A DNA stretch of 64,000 nucleotides from an uncultured Acetobacteroides sp. Lineage in GTDB: Bacteria; Bacteroidota; Bacteroidia; Bacteroidales; ZOR0009. Numbering within the stretch: position 1 is the stretch's first letter; each line of letters opens with the position of its first letter. The notes beneath the pieces are model-generated. The model saw nothing but the letters and a program-made list of their open reading frames with translations. It did not search any database and was not told where the DNA came from. Shown here piece after piece: positions 9,163 to 17,901 of this stretch. The stretch lies in NCBI RefSeq assembly GCF_963678165.1, contig NZ_OY782755.1:2852001-2916000 (forward strand). The letters are read 5' to 3'. The translations under genes were made by a program, and so were the position numbers.

Positions 9163-10860
9163 TTAGAAAATGTAATCGGAAGAGTTTGTATAACCAGGAT
9201 TCTGTACCAAAACTCCTTTTGAAAGTTGAATTTGATTGTTTGGAATCATAAGAAAACCACCAGTTGCTTTAACTCTCGCATCGATCTGATCGAAATAACC
9301 ATTATTACGATCAGCATTAATGGTACTTGGAACCTTCATATTAAATATTTTAGCCCCAGTCATATTCTTCTTAAGCTGAACGCCAGCCTCTTTACCATAC
9401 CAACGTAGCATATCAAAATAGCGAATACCTTCAAAAGCAAGTTCGTAACGACGCTCCTTCATAATGTTATCCAAATTTACAGGAACTGAAGTCAGTCCTA
9501 CTCGACCACGAACATCGTCAAAATACTTTTGGGCATATTTACTTCCCAATTCTGCACCCATTAACATTACATCAGCTAAACGGAGAACAACGACATTTTG
9601 AGTATTATTCAATGAGAAATCGTCGTCAGCCCCATATAATTTAACGCTATAGTTCTGCTTTTTCCCACCATTAAGGACATTAATTGGAATATATTTTTTA
9701 GCAATATAGCCCGTTTCCTGCCACATCATATCCGCACCCCAAACAAAGGTGTCAGTACCTTCAGAGGTATCATCAACCTTCCAGATAGACCCTTGTTTTC
9801 TAATGTCGTCATTAGGCCACTCTTCATAAAACTTAGGGTTAACAGGCCCCATGCCCCAACCATGCCCAAAAGGAATTTGAGCTTCTGCATTTCTAAGACC
9901 AAAGAAGAGGTTAATCTTGTTACAATAGTAATTCTTCTCGCCCCAAACACTAGATTTAATAAAGTTGAAGTTTATTTGGAATATATTTTCCTTATTTGCA
10001 CCTGTTTCGCCAACCCATACCAACTTATTGGCCTTTGCATAACCATACGAATCTTGAGCAATAGAATATGGCCACTGATTTCTAAAATCGCCAACCAACG
10101 AATGTCCGCTATGGGCAATACAATCGTCTACCCAGTCGATAACATTTTGCTTGGTAATAGTACCTCCTCCAGGTAAAGCAATTTCTGTTTTATTATAGTA
10201 TCCAGTGTAGAAAAGAAACATTCTAGCCATTATACCTTCTGCAGCCCACTTTGTTGCACGCCCCATATTTTCGGTAGTTAATGGCTTTGCAGGAAGATCT
10301 TCTATTGCCGTTTTTAAATCTAACGCTATTTGACCATAGATTTCCTCTGGTGTAGCCTTGGGTAAGTTTACAGGTTCGGCAGTAAGTACTAATGGAACCT
10401 GACCAAACAAACGAGCTAAGTCGAAGTAGAAGTAAGCACGTAAGAAACTGGTTTCTCCAATAATTTTCTTTTTACTATCCTCACTCGTAAACTTAGCATT
10501 TCCGATAGTACTTAACAGCGAATTACAACGATATATCCCCTTGTAATAAGTTGCCCAACAACTGTTGTATTGATTATCATTGGTTACACGAAAAACATTC
10601 ATCGCTTGAGGTTCTCTGTCATTTTGTCCACCACCACCAAAACGATCATCTGACATCAATTCCGAAATAAGCAAAATGTTATCGGTACCTGCAAAAGAAG
10701 GCAGTATGCTATAGGCTCCTACCAATGCTTGATTGGCTTCTTCTTCTGTTCCTGGGAAGTTTGACCCTGTTTTCTTTGTTAACTCTTCAGTATCCAGAAA
10801 ACTCTGACTACATCCTACAAAAAAGAGCGCACAAAGTGCTAATAAATATATCTGTTTCAT
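9163..10860 (-). CDS. susD: RagB/SusD family outer-membrane lipoprotein
   Basis: SusD-like starch/glycan-binding lipoprotein of 565 aa with lipobox FVGC (MKQIYLLALCALFFVGCSQS). Typical landmarks are EEANQALVGAYSILP near the N terminus, the TPR-like region with FLRAYFYFDLARLFGQVPL, and the conserved C-terminal RRYELAFEGIRYFDMLRWY. It forms the lid of the SusC transporter at the cell surface and determines which oligosaccharides enter. It follows susC by 11 nt, so the pair is translated from one message. The symbol indicates family, not starch specificity; specificity cannot be read from the sequence. Confidence 0.93.
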   Translation of the reverse strand: MKQIYLLALCALFFVGCSQSFLDTEELTKKTGSNFPGTEEEANQALVGAYSILPSFAGTDNILLISELMSDDRFGGGGQNDREPQAMNVFRVTNDNQYNSCWATYYKGIYRCNSLLSTIGNAKFTSEDSKKKIIGETSFLRAYFYFDLARLFGQVPLVLTAEPVNLPKATPEEIYGQIALDLKTAIEDLPAKPLTTENMGRATKWAAEGIMARMFLFYTGYYNKTEIALPGGGTITKQNVIDWVDDCIAHSGHSLVGDFRNQWPYSIAQDSYGYAKANKLVWVGETGANKENIFQINFNFIKSSVWGEKNYYCNKINLFFGLRNAEAQIPFGHGWGMGPVNPKFYEEWPNDDIRKQGSIWKVDDTSEGTDTFVWGADMMWQETGYIAKKYIPINVLNGGKKQNYSVKLYGADDDFSLNNTQNVVVLRLADVMLMGAELGSKYAQKYFDDVRGRVGLTSVPVNLDNIMKERRYELAFEGIRYFDMLRWYGKEAGVQLKKNMTGAKIFNMKVPSTINADRNNGYFDQIDARVKATGGFLMIPNNQIQLSKGVLVQNPGYTNSSDYIF

Positions 10861-10871
10861 AAATTAACGAA

Positions 10872-13800
10872 TTAGAATTTAATACTTGCACCAATTAGGA
10901 ATGTACGAGGTGTTGGGTAAAAACCTATATCAACACCACGAACCCATCCATATGCTGTATCGTCAGAACTGGTTCCAATTTCTGGATCCATACCTGAATA
11001 TTTAGTAAAGGTATACAGGTTTTGAACAGTAGCATATAGCCTGATTTGTTGAAATGGAAGTTTCTTTAACAAGTTCTTGAAGTTGTAACCAAAGGTTACA
11101 TTGTTAATTCTTAGGTAATCTCCATTCTCAATATCCAAATCAGATGTGTTCATTAGATTGATGCTAGACCCACTTAGTACTCTGGGTATTCTGTTAGAGG
11201 TTCCCTCTCCATGCCACCGATTTAAAACATCGGTAGTATAGTTATCTTCTGGGCTTCCAGCACTATGAAACTGACGAGCAATCTGGTTACCTGCAACCCC
11301 ATTGGCAGATACAGAAAAGTCGAAACCTTTATACTCACAGTTAAAGTTAATGGCATAAAGCGCATCAGGATTACCATCACCTAGATTAGTTTTATCCTTA
11401 TCGTCGATAACACCATTGCCATCTTTATCCACAAAAATAACATCACCAGGCTCAGCAGAGGGTTGAATGACCTTACCATCCGCATTTTTGTAGTCTAAAA
11501 TTTGCTGAGCATTTTGAAAAATACCTTTGGTTTCGTATCCCCAAAAGTAGCCAACAGGTTTGCCAACCTCAGCTCTTGCAATATAGGTTCCATTACCCCA
11601 TAGCTTGACATTTGATGCCGCAATTATACCTTGACTATTGGCAATACGTGTTACCTCATTCTTATTGTAAGAAAGATTTGCTGAAACACCATACTTAAAA
11701 TCGCCGAGGCGATCGTTCCAGTTTAGGCTTAATTCAAAACCTTTATTCTCGATGTCTCCTCCATTAATATAAGGCGCTGAATTTTCATCGATACCCCAAC
11801 TAGCAAGAACAGGTGCCGCTAGAAGCCAATCAATTGTTTTCTTTTTATATAAGTCAAAAGAAATACCTAATCGGTTTGATAAAAGACGAGCATCAAAACC
11901 TAAATCCAATTGCTCCGAGGTTTCCCAAGACAAATCGGAAGTAGCAAGGTTCCCTGGATACGCACCTAACGATGGGGTACTCTTGGTATCACCAAAATAG
12001 TAGTTAGATGGTGCGGATGGTGCATTAAAACTAATTAATGAAAGATATTGAAAAGCTGGAATATTAGCGTTACCGTTGCGTCCCCAACTTGCGCGCAATT
12101 TTAAGAAATCGAGAGTACCTTTTAAGGAATTCATAAACGATTCGTTGGTAATCACCCAACCTGCAGAAGCAGATGGAAAATACCCCCAACGATTGCCCTT
12201 TGCAAAGTTTGACGATGCGTCTGCTCTAACTATCATCGACAACATATAGGTTTCCTTATAGTCGTAGTTGGCTCTACCAAAGTAGGATATTATTCTATTT
12301 GGTGCATAAGGTTTTCCCCCTATTGTTGCGGTACTTGCAACCTTTGCATTATCAATATAGGCATGTTTGTAATCATCAAAAATGCTGTTATCATTTGATA
12401 CAGAAAGATCTTCACCAATACCGCTCTTTTCAGCCGAAGTACCAACTACCGCATTTATACTATGCACATCATTAATCTTAGTGGCATAAGACAGCGTATG
12501 TTCCATACTCCAGTTGTAGCCCATTCCCATATTCTGTGTAGTTCCATCAGAGGTTCTTTGGGCACTAGGACTTAACTCGTATGTAGGTACGTAGCTGCGA
12601 TAAGAATTAGAATTTTGATTGTAGCTAAAACTGCCACGATAGGTTAGCCCCTTAATTGGTTGGACCGTAATATACGCGTTGCTATTTATGCTATAATTTT
12701 TCGAAAGATTTAAACCGTGACCATAGTACATCAAACCAATTGGATTCGCTTGGTTAGATGTAAATGGAATAGATTTATGATAGGTTCCAACAATATCATT
12801 TCCATTTGCATCACGAGCATACAGAGGTAGAAATGGATTAACACGGATAGCCTGATTAATGTCGTTGTACCACATGTTACCAGTTGCAATAACATGATTC
12901 TCTGACTTAGAATAGTTCAAATTTTCCCCAACTTTAACCACATCCCGTCCATTAACCTTATAAATGGTATGTTCCGAATTTAACCTAAAACTGTAACGCT
13001 CATAATGCGAAGGTACAGGTGTTCCAAAAATACCATCCTGAGAAGAATAGGTAAACCCTGACGAAAAGACAGATTGGTCTCCTCCTCCTGTAATGCTTAC
13101 AGAATGGCTTTGAATTGGAGCATTCTTATTCTCCAATTCCTTAAGCCAATTCGTTCCACTCCAAGTCCCGTTCTGTATTCTATCCCAATCTCCAGCATCC
13201 ATCATCGAAGCAAAATCATATGGTTTTAGATTCGAGTTAACCGCTGCCTCGTTCTGAATCATCGCATACTGTTTAGCATCTAGCATTGGAAGACGCTTGT
13301 ACAAATTTTGTACTCCATAATAACCATCGTACGAAAGAGATACCTTGCCAGACTTACCCTGCTTTGTGGTTACGAGTACAACACCATTTGCAGCACGAGA
13401 GCCATAAATTGCAGCAGAGGCGGCATCCTTTAGAATATCTATTGATTCAATGCTTGAAGGATCGAGATAGTCGATATTACCAAGCACTACTCCATCTACA
13501 ACATACAAGGGTTGAGAGTTTCCAATTGTTCCTATACCACGAATATTCACCTTAAAGCCGGCTCCTGGTTCTCCTGAATTTTTGACAATGTTCACACCTG
13601 GAGTTTGGGTTTTCAGTGCATTTAGGGGTGATACCGTACTCATCTTTTGGATTTGGTCTCCTTTTACCTGCACAGTTGCTCCCGTAGAAAGCTTCTTTTT
13701 TTGAACTCCATAACCGACCACCACAACTTCGTCAATTGCCTGTGCATTATCTTTAAGCACAACTTTGATTGGTTGTCCGTTGTACTTAACTATCTGGCCT

Positions 13801-14087
13801 TCGTAGCCAATAAAAGAGAATACCAGTTCCTGCCCGATAGCCACAGAAATTGAGAATCTACCATCAATATTAGTAACGGCACCATTCGTTGTTCCCTTAA
13901 CCAATACGCTAACGCCAGGCAATGGACTGTTATCTGCAGCAGATACAACTACCCCATCTACCTTTTTTGCTTGGGCATACAAATCGGATGCACCTAGCAT
14001 AAGAATACTAAACATTACTGCCGCCAGAACTAACCTGACATTCAGCAGACAGTACCTACAAGGTTCTGTTTTGTTTGGTCTTTTCAT
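10872..14087 (-). CDS. susC: SusC/RagA family TonB-dependent outer-membrane transporter
   Basis: TonB-linked oligosaccharide importer, 1071 aa. After a signal segment ending near DLYAQA there is a carboxypeptidase-D regulatory-like domain (VDGVVVSAADNSPLPGVSV), then the SusC signature and TonB-box region EVVVVGYGVQKKKLSTGA, the plug domain (NIRGIGTIGNSQPLYVVDG), and a 22-strand barrel ending in phenylalanine (LIGASIKF), as outer-membrane proteins do. Together with the adjacent SusD it imports oligosaccharides. It is the second gene of the operon, 37 nt after GH31. The N-terminal extension before the hydrophobic core (MKRPNKTEPCRYC) is slightly long but common in SusC proteins. Confidence 0.94.
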   Translation of the reverse strand: MKRPNKTEPCRYCLLNVRLVLAAVMFSILMLGASDLYAQAKKVDGVVVSAADNSPLPGVSVLVKGTTNGAVTNIDGRFSISVAIGQELVFSFIGYEGQIVKYNGQPIKVVLKDNAQAIDEVVVVGYGVQKKKLSTGATVQVKGDQIQKMSTVSPLNALKTQTPGVNIVKNSGEPGAGFKVNIRGIGTIGNSQPLYVVDGVVLGNIDYLDPSSIESIDILKDAASAAIYGSRAANGVVLVTTKQGKSGKVSLSYDGYYGVQNLYKRLPMLDAKQYAMIQNEAAVNSNLKPYDFASMMDAGDWDRIQNGTWSGTNWLKELENKNAPIQSHSVSITGGGDQSVFSSGFTYSSQDGIFGTPVPSHYERYSFRLNSEHTIYKVNGRDVVKVGENLNYSKSENHVIATGNMWYNDINQAIRVNPFLPLYARDANGNDIVGTYHKSIPFTSNQANPIGLMYYGHGLNLSKNYSINSNAYITVQPIKGLTYRGSFSYNQNSNSYRSYVPTYELSPSAQRTSDGTTQNMGMGYNWSMEHTLSYATKINDVHSINAVVGTSAEKSGIGEDLSVSNDNSIFDDYKHAYIDNAKVASTATIGGKPYAPNRIISYFGRANYDYKETYMLSMIVRADASSNFAKGNRWGYFPSASAGWVITNESFMNSLKGTLDFLKLRASWGRNGNANIPAFQYLSLISFNAPSAPSNYYFGDTKSTPSLGAYPGNLATSDLSWETSEQLDLGFDARLLSNRLGISFDLYKKKTIDWLLAAPVLASWGIDENSAPYINGGDIENKGFELSLNWNDRLGDFKYGVSANLSYNKNEVTRIANSQGIIAASNVKLWGNGTYIARAEVGKPVGYFWGYETKGIFQNAQQILDYKNADGKVIQPSAEPGDVIFVDKDGNGVIDDKDKTNLGDGNPDALYAINFNCEYKGFDFSVSANGVAGNQIARQFHSAGSPEDNYTTDVLNRWHGEGTSNRIPRVLSGSSINLMNTSDLDIENGDYLRINNVTFGYNFKNLLKKLPFQQIRLYATVQNLYTFTKYSGMDPEIGTSSDDTAYGWVRGVDIGFYPTPRTFLIGASIKF

Positions 14088-14124
14088 AAAATTCTAAATT
14101 AGGTTATTCACAGTTTTCGTTCCG

Positions 14125-16962
14125 TTATTTTACAAGGACGACAACCTTGTTGCCATCATATTCTATCTGCTCATCGGCAGGAGATTCTATTGTTTTAGGT
14201 GTTTGTTTACCAACCCAAACGATGTTAAAGCGAATGTTCTTCTGCATTTCAGGGTATTCGCCTTGTCGATTGCCAATTGTTAGGGTTTTATCTTTCTCGT
14301 TGTAGCTTATGTCTATAGTGGAGAAGTGTCCGTTTTGATAGCCATACGAGGTTCCATCGTCGTTGTACAGCCTAAAGGTTGCGTCCTTACCCGTATAAAC
14401 CATCAAGGTTATTGGTTCGCTTGACTTCTCAGCAGCATATTGAACAGCAGGACCTACAGGAATTATCGACCCCTCCTTTGCAAATAGAGGCATCAGACCG
14501 TAAGGTGCTGCAACCGCTTTGGTTTGTCCTCCATCGGTGAAGGTTCCGGTATAGAAATCGTACCAGCCATTCCCCGAAGGGAAGTAAACACTACGCTCGC
14601 GCTGCTTATACTTATACACCGGGCAAACCATGAGCGCCGAACCAAACATGTACTGATCGGAAATGGTAAGCACATTGTGGTCGCTGGCGTAATCCATAAC
14701 AAGCGCACGCATTATAGTGTAATCATCGAAAAAGGTTTTGCCAGCTAGCGTATAGATGTACGGCATTAGGCGGTAGCGAAGCTTATCATAATAAACCATG
14801 CTCTGATAGGCTGGATGCGTTTCTGGCGCGAGGTTGTAGATTTCGCGGTAAGGATACTGACCATGCACGCGGAATAGAGGGCAGAATGCACCAAACTGCA
14901 ACCATCGGGTGTTGAGCTCGCGCCACTCCTCCAAATCTTCGCTTCCCTCTTTGGCCACCTCGTAGCGATGCTCGACGCAGAATCCGCCGATATCCATAGT
15001 CCAGTAAGGAATACCAGCAATGGCAAAGTTTAGGCCTGCTGAGATCTGCGCCTTCATATCCTCCCAACGGGTGCCAATATCGCCACTCCACACCGCTGTT
15101 GAGTACTTCTGCAGCCCAGCAAATCCGGAACGGGTAAGCAGGAAAACACGCTTATTGGCATCAACCGAGCGCTGTCCATTATAGATTGCCATCGCATTCA
15201 TCAAGGCGTAGGTGTTGAAGTACTGGGTTGAAGAACCTAAGGCTGTTGGGGTCATGAGTTTCTTGCGGTACTCGATGCTGGAGTTCGAAAGAATATCGGG
15301 TTCCGAGGCGTCCATCCACCAAGCATCCATGCCCTTCGAGTAGATGTGCTCGTTCATCTGATTCCAGAATAACTTACGGGCATCGGCATTGTAGGCATCG
15401 TAAAAAGAACCAAGGTAGCCGTTGCCAATCCAGTCGAGGATGCTATCCTTTATGGCCTGCTTGTACATCCACCCCTTGCTGTCAAACTCTTTGTAATGCT
15501 GGGTGGTGGCATAGAACTTTGGCCAAACCGATATCATGATATGGGCGTTCAAGCCATGCACATCATCTATCATCTGCTTGGGATCAGGGAAGCGGCTTTT
15601 TTCGAATTCGTGGCTTCCCCAGGCATTTTCGGGCCAGTACGACCAGTCGAGCACAATATTATCCAATGGGATGCTCCGCTTGCGGTACTCCTTTATAACC
15701 CCAAGAATCTCGTCGGCGGTTTTGTACCGCTCGCGGCTCTGCCAGAAGCCCATGGCCCACTTGGGCATGATGGGAGCCTTACCAGTTAGCGCACGGTACC
15801 CTTTTACCACCTCATCGGCATTTGCCCCTTGTATAAAGTAGTAGTCGATCTGATTGGCCATTTCGGACCACAGCGACAGCCTGCCCTGCTCTTTGGGAGC
15901 AACTGGGCTGAGCGCCTTAAGGCTTATGTAGGACTTTCCTCCATCGGGTTTCCACTCTAGGCGGATATCGTACTTCTTCCCCTTCTCGAGCTTCATGTCG
16001 AACTTGTAGGTGTTCGGATTCCAGGCGGTTCTCCAACGTTCGGCAACCACCTCCTTGTTATCCACGTAAACCTTGGTGTAACCAGCGTAGTAAAGGCTGA
16101 ACTTGAAGATTCCAGATTCCTTAGGTTCAATCTTCCCTTTCCATACAATCTTCGAGTTGTAGAATGGAAACTTATCGGGAAAATTGGTGATTGTCGTAAG
16201 GTTCTCGTAGTCTACGGAAGCCTCGCTACGCACGAGCATGGGCTTGATGGTATCGCCATTGGCATAGTATAGCGCAGATAAAGTACCTGGCTTGCCATTA
16301 GCATCGTAGAGATTAAACTGGTTTAGGTTCGCATACGCGCGGGGATCCCCAAATCTGGTGAGCGAATAGCAATCCCAAAGGATACCGTACCCCTTGTTCG
16401 ATTGAACAACTGGGTTGGATACTTTTGTATTGTACTGGAACAGCGTCTCGTTTTTCCCCTTATAGTTGAACTCATCGGATTGATGCTGGCCAAGGCCATA
16501 AAACGCCTCGTCGGCGGGCGATTCGAATACCTGACGAATGGTGTACCCGTTGGTATTCTCTACGGTAATGGGGGCGAATGACTTTTCACCTCCGACCTTT
16601 TCCTGTAGTAGCACCTTACCCTTTGCATCGAAGAAGGTAACCGCCCCTGTTGCCTTGGCTACACTTGCGGTTAGCTTAGCGGTTTGTAGAAGCACCGAAG
16701 CCTTATCCTCCTTTACGGAAAAAGGAGCTGTTGCCCTTGCCGATTCATCAACTATTAGGCTTGGAGTAGCATTAAATGCAGCATCGGGGGTGGCCGTTAC
16801 CCTTATGATATTGTCGGCATACACCTTTAGCCTAATCTGCCTTACGCCATGCTCCCCTTTCTTCTTCAGCATTACAGTCACGCCATCACTGCTCTTTGTG
16901 CCCTGAAATCCGAGCGTGACAACTGGTAGTAAAACAGCTAGCGAAAAAATTAGTCTTCTCAT
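14125..16962 (-). CDS. GH31 alpha-xylosidase with PA14 insert, exported
   Basis: Family 31 glycoside hydrolase of 945 aa with signal peptide (MRRLIFSLAVLLPVVTLGFQ). An N-terminal beta-sandwich carries a PA14 domain insertion at about 240-365 (KFPFYNSKIVWKGKI ... YYAGYTKVYVDNKEV). The TIM barrel has DWSYWPENAWGSHEF, the nucleophile in WWMDASEPD (Asp about 551) and the acid/base in SGDIGTRWEDM (Asp about 628). The PA14-in-N-domain layout is known from xyloglucan-active alpha-xylosidases such as Cellvibrio Xyl31A and Bacteroides ovatus GH31A, and is the best substrate clue in this locus; other alpha-glycosidase activities are possible. It is the first gene of the GH31-susC-susD-lipoprotein operon. 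Confidence 0.9.
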   Translation of the reverse strand: MRRLIFSLAVLLPVVTLGFQGTKSSDGVTVMLKKKGEHGVRQIRLKVYADNIIRVTATPDAAFNATPSLIVDESARATAPFSVKEDKASVLLQTAKLTASVAKATGAVTFFDAKGKVLLQEKVGGEKSFAPITVENTNGYTIRQVFESPADEAFYGLGQHQSDEFNYKGKNETLFQYNTKVSNPVVQSNKGYGILWDCYSLTRFGDPRAYANLNQFNLYDANGKPGTLSALYYANGDTIKPMLVRSEASVDYENLTTITNFPDKFPFYNSKIVWKGKIEPKESGIFKFSLYYAGYTKVYVDNKEVVAERWRTAWNPNTYKFDMKLEKGKKYDIRLEWKPDGGKSYISLKALSPVAPKEQGRLSLWSEMANQIDYYFIQGANADEVVKGYRALTGKAPIMPKWAMGFWQSRERYKTADEILGVIKEYRKRSIPLDNIVLDWSYWPENAWGSHEFEKSRFPDPKQMIDDVHGLNAHIMISVWPKFYATTQHYKEFDSKGWMYKQAIKDSILDWIGNGYLGSFYDAYNADARKLFWNQMNEHIYSKGMDAWWMDASEPDILSNSSIEYRKKLMTPTALGSSTQYFNTYALMNAMAIYNGQRSVDANKRVFLLTRSGFAGLQKYSTAVWSGDIGTRWEDMKAQISAGLNFAIAGIPYWTMDIGGFCVEHRYEVAKEGSEDLEEWRELNTRWLQFGAFCPLFRVHGQYPYREIYNLAPETHPAYQSMVYYDKLRYRLMPYIYTLAGKTFFDDYTIMRALVMDYASDHNVLTISDQYMFGSALMVCPVYKYKQRERSVYFPSGNGWYDFYTGTFTDGGQTKAVAAPYGLMPLFAKEGSIIPVGPAVQYAAEKSSEPITLMVYTGKDATFRLYNDDGTSYGYQNGHFSTIDISYNEKDKTLTIGNRQGEYPEMQKNIRFNIVWVGKQTPKTIESPADEQIEYDGNKVVVLVK

Positions 16963-17397
16963 CTATAAATCTCTTTTCAGCCTTAACGGGCAGATGTGTT
17001 TGCATTCATTAACGCAGCCAAAGTATTACAATATGGGATTACCTACGGGGGTGATTTGATTTTGACAAGGGGGTTAAATGTATTTGGCGTACGATTTAAC
17101 ACTAAAACCCAGCGATTATCGCCAATTTATTACCAACACCCCCTACCTAGAGTTAACATTTAGTATGTCAACCAGTGCTAACTACGTTAAGCACAGTACC
17201 GCCTCCATGGCAGGTATGCAACAGGGCAAGTGAGCCACTACAAAGTAGGACTGCCGCCAATTTTAGAGTGGTAGTCAGAAAAAAGCGACCTAGCACAGGG
17301 AACCTTCGCGAAGAGCCGAGGAATTTCACTTCTAAAAGGTAGCAGTATGGGGCAGAACGTCGCTCCCACGAAGACCGAAGAGGCTGCCCCCCCCTAT
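16963..17397 (-). promoter_or_regulatory. Upstream region of the GH31-SusCD operon
   Basis: This 435-bp gene-free stretch must hold the operon promoter and the binding site of the adjacent hybrid regulator. On the minus strand ATACTTTG (around 17025) only partly matches the TAnnTTTG -7 consensus, so I do not assign a promoter. No direct repeat typical of a regulator site could be assigned with confidence. Confidence 0.35.
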
Positions 17398-17658
17398 CGT
17401 ATAGCTACGGCAGCTCTAATCGGTACCCGGAACTACTACCGTATAGCTACGGTAGCTCTAATCGGAACCCAAAACATCTGCCGTATAGCTACGGTAGTTC
17501 TAACCGGAACCGGAAACACCTTCCGTATAGCTACGGTAGTTCTAATCGGAACCGGAAACATCTTCCGTATAGCTACGGCAGCTCTAATCGGTACCCAAAA
17601 CTCCTACCGTATAGCTACGGTAGCTCTAATCGGAACCGGAAACACCTTCCGTACATGC
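17398..17658. repeat. Tandem array 1: six 42-bp units plus a partial seventh
   Basis: Unit starts fall at 17398, 17440, 17482, 17524, 17566, 17608 and (partial) 17650, so every step is exactly 42 bp. Each unit opens with CGTATAGCTACGG; with the preceding C, present in most copies, this makes a 5-bp inverted repeat CCGTA/TACGG around TAGC. The rest, for example TCTAATCGGAACCGGAAACA, varies by a few bases. Because 42 is divisible by three, a 116-codon frame is open across it (17347-17697), but it has no supporting signal and I do not treat it as a gene. Confidence 0.92.
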
Positions 17659-17843
17659 ATGGAAACTCCCGTTGAAACTCAAAGATCCAACTTGTGAAGG
17701 TGCAAACCTCTGCCAGCTTTATCTCAACAGCTAGTAACCTGCTTGAACTGCTACGGCTGAAACAGCGTCAACCGACAGAGCACGGCAACGCCAGCCATTC
17801 GGCGACTGGCTTCTCACCAAAAGAGAGGAAATAGTTGATAGGG

Positions 17844-17885
17844 CGGCAGGCTACAGCCCTACGGTAAAAGAGCGACAGCCTGCCG
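17844..17885. other. Inverted repeat near the 3' end of the regulator gene
   Basis: CGGCAGGCT (17844-17852) is perfectly complementary to AGCCTGCCG (17877-17885). It lies 17 nt beyond the stop of the minus-strand hybrid regulator and may end or stabilise its transcript, but a T-run is lacking. The rest of 17659-17901 shows nothing else. Confidence 0.5.
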
Positions 17886-17901
17886 AGTTTGATTCTCGGC
17901 G

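Noticed and set aside
17398-17658. CRISPR array
   Set aside because: Whole units are similar to one another, with no unique spacers and no cas genes in the window. The same applies to the other four arrays.
17347-17697. Open frame of 116 codons with a 14-residue repeat over array 1
   Set aside because: The frame stays open because the period is a multiple of three and the unit has no stop. No ribosome site, no domain, and similar frames occur over arrays of unrelated sequence.
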